A DNA stretch of 10,680 nt from NCBI GenBank assembly GCA_025360985.1, contig JANYBA010000063.1, positions 1 through 10,680 on the forward strand. Reading direction: 5' to 3'. The stretch is from Gammaproteobacteria bacterium (lineage in GTDB: Bacteria > Pseudomonadota > Gammaproteobacteria > Xanthomonadales > Xanthomonadaceae). The translations under genes and the position numbers were made by a program. Under the pieces are notes generated by a model. It saw only the letters and a list, made by a program, of their open reading frames with translations, made no database searches and had not been told where the DNA came from. Of this stretch, positions 6,717 through 10,680 are shown piece by piece. Position 1 is the first letter of the stretch. Each line of letters starts with the position of its first letter.

Positions 6717-9083
6717 TTAGGCGCTGTTTGAATCAAGTACCTGATATCCCATCGATCGATAGCCGCGCTGCCGCTTTTCCCACATCCGAACGAGTGCCGG
6801 GTGGCCGGAATCGACAAAGTCGAGGATCCAAACGTCGACTTTGCCCGCATGTTCGCGGTGCAATCGCCCGGCATACTGCTGAAGCGTGCCCTTCCATGAG
6901 ATCGGCATGGCCAACACCAGCGTGTCGAGTGGCGGATGGTCGAAGCCCTCGCCGACCAGCTTGCCAGTGGCGAGCAGGACGCGGGGCGCGTCGGGAGGCA
7001 GCGCGCTCAGTTCATCAATTTGTGTGCCGCGTTTTTTCTTCGACATGCGGCCGTGCAAGGTGAACAAATGAGGGACTCTGCCATGGAGCAGCGCCTCGAT
7101 GTCGACCAAATGGTCGAAACGCTCGGTCAGCACCAATACCTTTCGCCCCTGTTCAATGACGCGCTCGATCTGATCGACGATGGCCGCCGTCCGGACAGGG
7201 TCGGACGCAAGGTGAAGAAAGACATTCTGGATGCCCGCGGTATCGGGCAGGGCGATCTTATCCGGCCTGAATTGGGGAATTACTTCCATGAGGGACGGTG
7301 CGCTCTCTGGGCTCGCGGCGGTGTGCCGTATCGGGCCGCATTGCATAAAGATGATCGGGTGTTGGCCGTCTCGACGCAGGGGTGTGGCGGTCAAGCCATG
7401 CACGAACCTGGCCCGGATGCGTTTGAGGATTGCCTCAAACGAGATCGCGGACAAGTGATGGCATTCATCGACGATGACCTGCCCATAGTTCTCGACCAGC
7501 GCGCTGATCTCACCCTTTTGAGAGAGCGATTGCATCACCGCGACATCGATAAGACCCGTGGGCTTGGCCTTGCCGCCACCGATGACTCCGATAACGCCCT
7601 TGCCGACGCCCAGGAATGACTGCAGGCGTTCCTGCCACTGGCGGAGAAGTTCAGTACGATGAACCAGAACCAGCGTGTTTACGCCACGGCGGGCGATCAT
7701 GGCCGCAGCGGTCACTGTCTTGCCGAAAGCCGTGGGCGCGCACAGAACGCCGTTATCGCACGCAAGCAAGGCCGCCAGCGCGGCCTCTTGATCGGATCTC
7801 AGCGATCCGTGAAAGCTGACGTCCAGAGGCGCACCTGCGAAGCGCTCATCCCGGATGACGCAAGCGATCCCGTTGCTTCGCAGCAGGGATGCCGCCGCGT
7901 CCAGACAGCCACGAGGCAGCGCGATGTGCTTGGGATGGTTTTCGGCGCAACCAATGACCCGGGGCTTGTCCCACACGGGGAAGCGCATGGCCTGAGCCTT
8001 GTAGAAATCCGGGTTCTGAAAGGCCGCCAGGCGGACCAGGCGATTGGCCAACGGCGGAGTCAACTCGCTCTTCTCGAAATAGAGCAGGTTGGCCAGAGTC
8101 AGGTTGACTGAAGCGGGTAGGTCACCCGGCACTTTTCCTGCCGACGGTGTTCGACGCTGCCACGGCTTCGACTCGTCTTCGTCGCCGGCTTCGGCGACAT
8201 CCAGCGGGTGCGCGCCTCCCGTGGCAAGCTGAAGCGCGGGCTCCAGCTGGCTGGCGGTCATAGGTTGGACCGAGGCGAGAAATGCCCATTGGTCCGGCCA
8301 AGGCTTGAATGCGTCGTCCACGAACACGCTGCGGTCCTGGGCGCGCGGCTGCTTCTGAAGCGGAAGCGCAATCAGGTTGCCAAAGCCGCCCTTCGGCATG
8401 GTGTCCTGGTTCGGAAAGAGTCGATCATAGGACGACAGGCGCAGTTGAAGTGTTCGCGCGCAGGCATGGCTGATGATCGCCGTTCCAAGGCGCCGGGCCT
8501 CCCGGGCCGGCACCGCTGAATTGAAGAATATCCAAGCGTGAGCACCTTTTCCCGAACGCGAGACCTCGAGCGCCACCGGCACATTCAGTGCGCGACAGGA
8601 CTGGACGAACGCCGCGGCGTCCTTGCGCCATTGGGCCTCATCGAAATCCACTGCCAGGAACCGGCAGGTGTCGTCGGTCAGCAGCGGGTAGACGCCGATG
8701 ACGTGGCGGCCCACGAGGTGGTCGAAGATCACCTGGTCGGTCAGCGGCAGGAATTTTCGGTTCGGACACTCCGAGCACTTGATGCGCGGCTTCTCGCAGA
8801 CGCCCGGCTTCCACTCGTTGGCGCAGGCGGGGGCGTATCCGGATTTGCCGGCCTTGTTTTCCCACCGGGTGGGATAAATATCCGTTCGACCGCTGAATAG
8901 GCGGCGAAATATTTCGACCTTGGCTTTGGAACTCAGAGCTGAGGTCTCAGGTGCAGAGACGTTGGTGCCCTGTGCAGTGGCTGGCTTTCCCGCCCGCCAC
9001 TCAATAGCGTGTGCGTCCAGAAGAGCCGCCAGGCGGGCATTTTCCGCCCGTAGCTGTCTCACGGAATCAGTTTCGGTAGTCAT
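6717..9083 (-). CDS. TOTE conflict-system type primase fused to a superfamily 2 helicase
   Basis: A 788-residue protein from ATG 9083, with GGA eight bases upstream. An upstream TTG at 9131 is in frame but adds a low-complexity leader. Residues 7-24 form a short Leu-rich coiled coil. Four cysteines, C87, C96, C103 and C106, form a likely zinc site. An archaeo-eukaryotic primase domain follows: catalytic D146/D148 in A-V-D-F-D-E, S177-G-K-G-A-H182, and a G-G-F-G-N-L-I-A-L-P-L-Q strand at 232-243. The helicase has Walker A P-T-A-F-G-K-T (450-456), D539-E-C-H, T565-A-T-P, motif V G-E-G-F-D-H (711-716) and motif VI Q736-Y-A-G-R-L-H-R. This fusion is typical of proteins proposed to act in prokaryotic conflict systems. 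No phospholipase-D-type nuclease motif is seen, so an effector nuclease may be absent or supplied elsewhere. All catalytic residues appear intact. It is convergent with hipA. Confidence 0.88.
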   Translation of the reverse strand: MTTETDSVRQLRAENARLAALLDAHAIEWRAGKPATAQGTNVSAPETSALSSKAKVEIFRRLFSGRTDIYPTRWENKAGKSGYAPACANEWKPGVCEKPRIKCSECPNRKFLPLTDQVIFDHLVGRHVIGVYPLLTDDTCRFLAVDFDEAQWRKDAAAFVQSCRALNVPVALEVSRSGKGAHAWIFFNSAVPAREARRLGTAIISHACARTLQLRLSSYDRLFPNQDTMPKGGFGNLIALPLQKQPRAQDRSVFVDDAFKPWPDQWAFLASVQPMTASQLEPALQLATGGAHPLDVAEAGDEDESKPWQRRTPSAGKVPGDLPASVNLTLANLLYFEKSELTPPLANRLVRLAAFQNPDFYKAQAMRFPVWDKPRVIGCAENHPKHIALPRGCLDAAASLLRSNGIACVIRDERFAGAPLDVSFHGSLRSDQEAALAALLACDNGVLCAPTAFGKTVTAAAMIARRGVNTLVLVHRTELLRQWQERLQSFLGVGKGVIGVIGGGKAKPTGLIDVAVMQSLSQKGEISALVENYGQVIVDECHHLSAISFEAILKRIRARFVHGLTATPLRRDGQHPIIFMQCGPIRHTAASPESAPSLMEVIPQFRPDKIALPDTAGIQNVFLHLASDPVRTAAIVDQIERVIEQGRKVLVLTERFDHLVDIEALLHGRVPHLFTLHGRMSKKKRGTQIDELSALPPDAPRVLLATGKLVGEGFDHPPLDTLVLAMPISWKGTLQQYAGRLHREHAGKVDVWILDFVDSGHPALVRMWEKRQRGYRSMGYQVLDSNSA

Positions 9084-9161
9084 CGCCGAATTCCATGATG
9101 AATCGGGGCGGGAACCGGAGCCCGAAGGCAATACTCATTTTTCCGACTTCGATTCGCCGAT

Positions 9162-9191
9162 GGGCACGGTGGCGGGCACGAAAAGGGCACG
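9162..9191. repeat. Three phased GGGCACG direct repeats beside the tRNA
   Basis: GGGCACG occurs at 9162-9168, 9174-9180 and 9185-9191, with start-to-start spacing of 12 and 11 bp, about one helical turn. They lie just past the 3' end of the intact tRNA-Arg. Short phased direct repeats beside a tRNA are typical of arm-type binding sites for tyrosine integrases, but no integrase is encoded here. They could also affect expression of the primase-helicase, whose ATG is about 80 bases away. Confidence 0.45.
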
Positions 9192-9198
9192 AGGTAGT

Positions 9199-9275
9199 TG
9201 GCGCGCCCGACAGGAGTCGAACCTGTGACCCCCACCTTCGGAGGGTGGTGCTCTATCCAGCTGAGCTACGAGCGC
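9199..9275 (-). tRNA. tRNA-Arg(CCG), complete, CCA encoded
   Basis: Folded from the minus strand. The acceptor stem GCGCTCG pairs with CGGGCGC, with two G-T wobbles, discriminator G and encoded CCA. The D-stem is GCTC/GAGC. The anticodon stem CCACC/GGTGG closes loop CTCCGAA, giving anticodon CCG (Arg). The variable loop is GGGTC. The T-stem ACAGG/CCTGT closes loop TTCGACT. All arms are perfect and the length is 77, so it should be functional. Compared with the fragment at 9363-9406 it differs at 7 of 44 positions, including compensated pairs in the anticodon stem, so it is a diverged gene and not a fresh duplicate. It lies inside the island and may replace the split resident tRNA. Confidence 0.95.
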
Positions 9276-9362
9276 GTTCTAAAGCCTTTCTACAGGTTTC
9301 GCCGGGCTGAATTGAGAAAAGGCCCTTCGTGACACTTTACCCGCCTGATTGTCCCCTGAGTA
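9276..9362. other. Spacer between intact tRNA-Arg and the tRNA fragment
   Basis: These 87 bases hold no gene. Read on the minus strand, they are the 5' flank of the intact tRNA. I see no strong promoter of its own here. Transcription may enter from the promoter in front of the tRNA fragment. Confidence 0.3.
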
Positions 9363-9377
9363 CTGCCTTCGGAGGGC
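9363..9377. repeat. Right 15-bp direct repeat, putative att site
   Basis: CTGCCTTCGGAGGGC is identical to 4870-4884. On the minus strand it is tRNA nucleotides 29-43, the anticodon loop plus the 3' side of its stem. The tRNA match stops exactly at the inner edge of the repeat, which is where a recombination junction would lie. Confidence 0.7.
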
Positions 9378-9406
9378 AATACTCTATCCAGCTGAGCTAC
9401 GGGCGC
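9363..9406 (-). pseudogene. 5' fragment of the resident tRNA-Arg(CCG) gene
   Basis: Reading from 9406 on the minus strand gives a 5' acceptor strand GCGCCCG, TA, the D-arm (GCTC, AGCTGGATA, GAGT) and an anticodon arm TTGCC-CTCCGAA-GGCAG with anticodon CCG. After nucleotide 43 the sequence no longer resembles a tRNA: there is no T-arm and no 3' acceptor strand. It is therefore a truncated gene, about 44 of 76-77 nucleotides. The cut coincides with the edge of the 15-bp repeat shared with 4870-4884. A TAGAAT box lies just upstream, so this was probably the resident gene with its native promoter. Confidence 0.85.
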
Positions 9407-9415
9407 GTGGCCGGC

Positions 9416-9421
9416 ATTCTA
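9416..9421 (-). promoter_or_regulatory. Likely -10 box of the original tRNA-Arg promoter
   Basis: TAGAAT (minus strand) ends nine bases before the first tRNA nucleotide, the usual spacing for a tRNA gene with a very short leader. The -35 region is GC-rich and not recognisable. Transcription from here would run through the tRNA fragment into the intact tRNA-Arg about 130 bases further on. Confidence 0.42.
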
Positions 9422-9449
9422 CCGCAATGGCGCGGGCAGGCCTCCCGGG

Positions 9450-9686
9450 CTAGCCGCGGGGCCTGTACATGGCGGCGTTGATGCAGGAGAACACGCTTAT
9501 CAGGAACCAGCCGAAAGGCAGAAGGCTGAGCGTGAGCAGCCACGTCGCGACGAAGGCGACGCTGGCGAACACGAACCAGCCAATCGCCGCCAGCACGCGG
9601 CCCTGCACCAGCTGGCCGAGCCCGGGAATGAAGAAACTGCACAGCGCGGCGATGACATTGCCGGTGGAACCCTGGCCTGCGCTCAT
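9450..9686 (-). CDS. Small two-helix inner-membrane protein
   Basis: A 78-residue protein. The ATG at 9686 is supported by AGGAGA nine bases upstream; longer in-frame starts lack a binding site. After a polar N-terminus (M-S-A-G-Q-G-S-T-G-N) come two hydrophobic segments at about 10-23 and 28-68. The first contains S-F-F-I-P-G-L-G-Q-L-V-Q-G-R, a Gly/Pro-centred turn also seen in TM2-type small membrane proteins. The second stretch is long enough for two helices, so the total may be three. The C-terminus ends N-A-A-M-Y-R-P-R-G. No function can be assigned. The stop codon sits in the loop of a GC hairpin (CAGGCC at 9437-9442 with GGCCTG at 9460-9465) lacking a T-run. It is divergent from ubiA and ends about 29 bp from the tRNA promoter. 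Confidence 0.8.
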   Translation of the reverse strand: MSAGQGSTGNVIAALCSFFIPGLGQLVQGRVLAAIGWFVFASVAFVATWLLTLSLLPFGWFLISVFSCINAAMYRPRG

Positions 9687-9779
9687 CGACTTTCGTCTCC
9701 TGGGATGACGGCCAGAGAATGGCGACGAAAGCAGCCGCACTCAAGTGCCGTTGGTTGGCCCCGCTGCTAGGCTAGGCGG
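9687..9779. other. Divergent spacer between the small membrane protein gene and ubiA
   Basis: This 93-bp gap holds the 5' signals of both genes. On the minus strand AGGAGA serves the membrane protein. On the plus strand an AGG at 9769-9771, eight bases before the ATG, is the best ribosome binding site for ubiA. The tandem GCTAGGCTAGG just before ubiA is notable but unassigned. Confidence 0.35.
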
Positions 9780-10679
9780 ATGGCCGAGCCCACTCCGACT
9801 CTGTTCGAACGCCTGCCCGAGGCCTGGCGCGAGCGCCTGCCGCACTACTGGGCGCTGGTGCGCGGCGACCGTCCGGTCGGCTGGCTGCTGCTGCTGTGGC
9901 CGACCTGGTGGGCGCTGTGGCTGGCCGCCGGCGGCGTGCCGCCGCTGGCGACGTTGGCGACCTTCAGCGCCGGGGTCTGGCTGACGCGCTCGGCGGGCTG
10001 CGTCGTCAACGACTACGCCGATCGTTGGCTCGACCCGAACGTTGAACGGACCCGCGCGCGGCCGCTGGCGACCGGTGCGGTATCGCCGCGCGAAGCGGGC
10101 TGGTTGTTCGTCACGTTGATGTTGGTGGCCTTCGGCCTGGTCTGCCTGACCAACCCGCTGACGATCTTGATGAGCATCGGCGGCGCCTTCCTCGCCGCTT
10201 CCTATCCGTTCCTGAAGCGCTACACCTACCTGCCGCAGGTCTACCTCGGCCTGGCTTTCGGCTGGGGCATCCCGATGGCCTACGCCGCGGTGCAAGGCGA
10301 GGTGCCGGAACTGGCCTGGCTGCTGTTCCTCGGCAACCTGCTGTGGACCACCGGCTACGACACCTGGTACGCGATGGTCGATCGCGACGACGATATCCGC
10401 CTCGGCGCGAAGTCGACCGCGATCCTGTTCGGCGACCTCGACTTGTTCGCGCTCGCCATCCTCTACGGCGGCTTCCTGGTGACGATGGTGCTGTTCGGAC
10501 GGCGCGCGGAACTCGGCGTCAACTACTACGTCGGCCTGGCGGTGGCGGCGGGCTTCATCGCCTACCAGTTCGTGGTCGGCCGCGACCGCGGGCGCGAACA
10601 TTGCTTCACCGCCTTCCGCAACAACCAATGGGTCGGGCTGGCGGTGTTCGCCGGCATCGCGCTCGCCTTGCTCAAATGA
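9780..10679 (+). CDS. ubiA: 4-hydroxybenzoate polyprenyltransferase
   Basis: A complete 299-residue integral membrane enzyme. It attaches the polyprenyl tail to 4-hydroxybenzoate, the first membrane step of ubiquinone synthesis, at the inner membrane. The first Asp-rich motif is N77-D-Y-A-D81-R-W-L-D85, followed by R90-T-R-A-R-P-L. The second is Y193-D-T-W-Y-A-M-V-D201-R-D-D-D205, followed by the K211-S-T motif. Both bind the Mg-diphosphate of the prenyl donor. About eight or nine hydrophobic helices are visible, for example 34-50, 107-123, 127-142, 155-170, 176-190, 223-240, 248-266 and 283-298. Length and motifs fit bacterial UbiA well. The gene stands alone on the plus strand within this window, with no ubiC beside it, and its stop is one base before the window end. 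Confidence 0.97.
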   Translation: MAEPTPTLFERLPEAWRERLPHYWALVRGDRPVGWLLLLWPTWWALWLAAGGVPPLATLATFSAGVWLTRSAGCVVNDYADRWLDPNVERTRARPLATGAVSPREAGWLFVTLMLVAFGLVCLTNPLTILMSIGGAFLAASYPFLKRYTYLPQVYLGLAFGWGIPMAYAAVQGEVPELAWLLFLGNLLWTTGYDTWYAMVDRDDDIRLGAKSTAILFGDLDLFALAILYGGFLVTMVLFGRRAELGVNYYVGLAVAAGFIAYQFVVGRDRGREHCFTAFRNNQWVGLAVFAGIALALLK

Positions 10680-10680
10680 A

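Larger units (their letters stand above)
4870..9377. mobile_element. 4.5-kb genomic island in tRNA-Arg(CCG) carrying HipBA and a primase-helicase
   Basis: The segment is bounded by perfect 15-bp direct repeats that both derive from the anticodon arm of tRNA-Arg(CCG). The right copy continues into a tRNA 5' portion (9363-9406) and the left copy abuts a tRNA 3' terminus (4858-4870), as expected if one tRNA gene was split by site-specific insertion. Inside are hipB, hipA, a convergent TOTE-type primase-helicase, three GGGCACG repeats and a complete, divergent tRNA-Arg. No integrase or transposase gene is present, so it is either a decayed element or one mobilised in trans. The missing T-arm at the left junction implies a small deletion at or after insertion. 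Confidence 0.62.

Noticed and set aside
9084..9131. TTG start at 9131 for the primase-helicase
   Set aside because: It adds a low-complexity 16-residue leader without a good ribosome binding site. The ATG at 9083 gives the usual coiled-coil start.
9741..10628. Minus-strand open frame of 295 codons opposite ubiA
   Set aside because: The plus strand encodes a full UbiA with both Asp-rich motifs. The antisense product is Gln/Arg/Ala-rich and featureless.
1..10680. CRISPR arrays, insertion sequences, transposases or an integrase gene
   Set aside because: I looked for regularly spaced repeats and recombinase motifs and found none. The only repeats are the tRNA-derived pair, the 13-bp tRNA end match and the GGGCACG triplet.

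Overview
The window comes from a high-GC gammaproteobacterium, most likely in the Xanthomonadaceae/Lysobacteraceae group. The evidence is a ubiA gene (ubiquinone pathway), a tRNA with an encoded CCA end, GC-rich codon use and a 'HYNSWYD'-type secreted glycosidase-like protein. The species assignment is inference.

Layout. (1) Bases 1-840, minus: the N-terminal 280 residues of a secreted glycoside-hydrolase-like protein that runs off the left edge. (2) Bases 934-4860, plus: a tightly packed three-gene operon. It encodes a secreted protein, an ECF-type sigma factor and a membrane-spanning Ser/Thr kinase. The secreted protein is a paralogue of the kinase's own extracytoplasmic domain, with shared blocks and two shared cysteine pairs. 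This suggests a transmembrane signalling unit: an outside sensor domain plus a free soluble copy, an inside kinase, and a sigma factor as output. (3) Bases 4870-9377: a 4.5-kb insert between two identical 15-bp copies of a tRNA-Arg(CCG) anticodon arm. It carries a HipB/HipA toxin-antitoxin pair, a convergent primase-helicase fusion of the TOTE conflict-system type, and an intact tRNA-Arg(CCG). No recombinase gene is visible. (4) Bases 9363-9406: the stranded 5' part of the resident tRNA-Arg, still next to a plausible promoter. The matching 3' terminus appears to lie directly after the kinase stop codon. (5) Bases 9450-9686, minus: a small two-helix membrane protein. (6) Bases 9780-10679, plus: ubiA, complete.

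The two points most worth follow-up are the sigma/kinase operon with a duplicated, secreted copy of the sensor domain, and the compact defence/toxin island that split a tRNA-Arg gene in its anticodon arm while supplying a divergent intact replacement.
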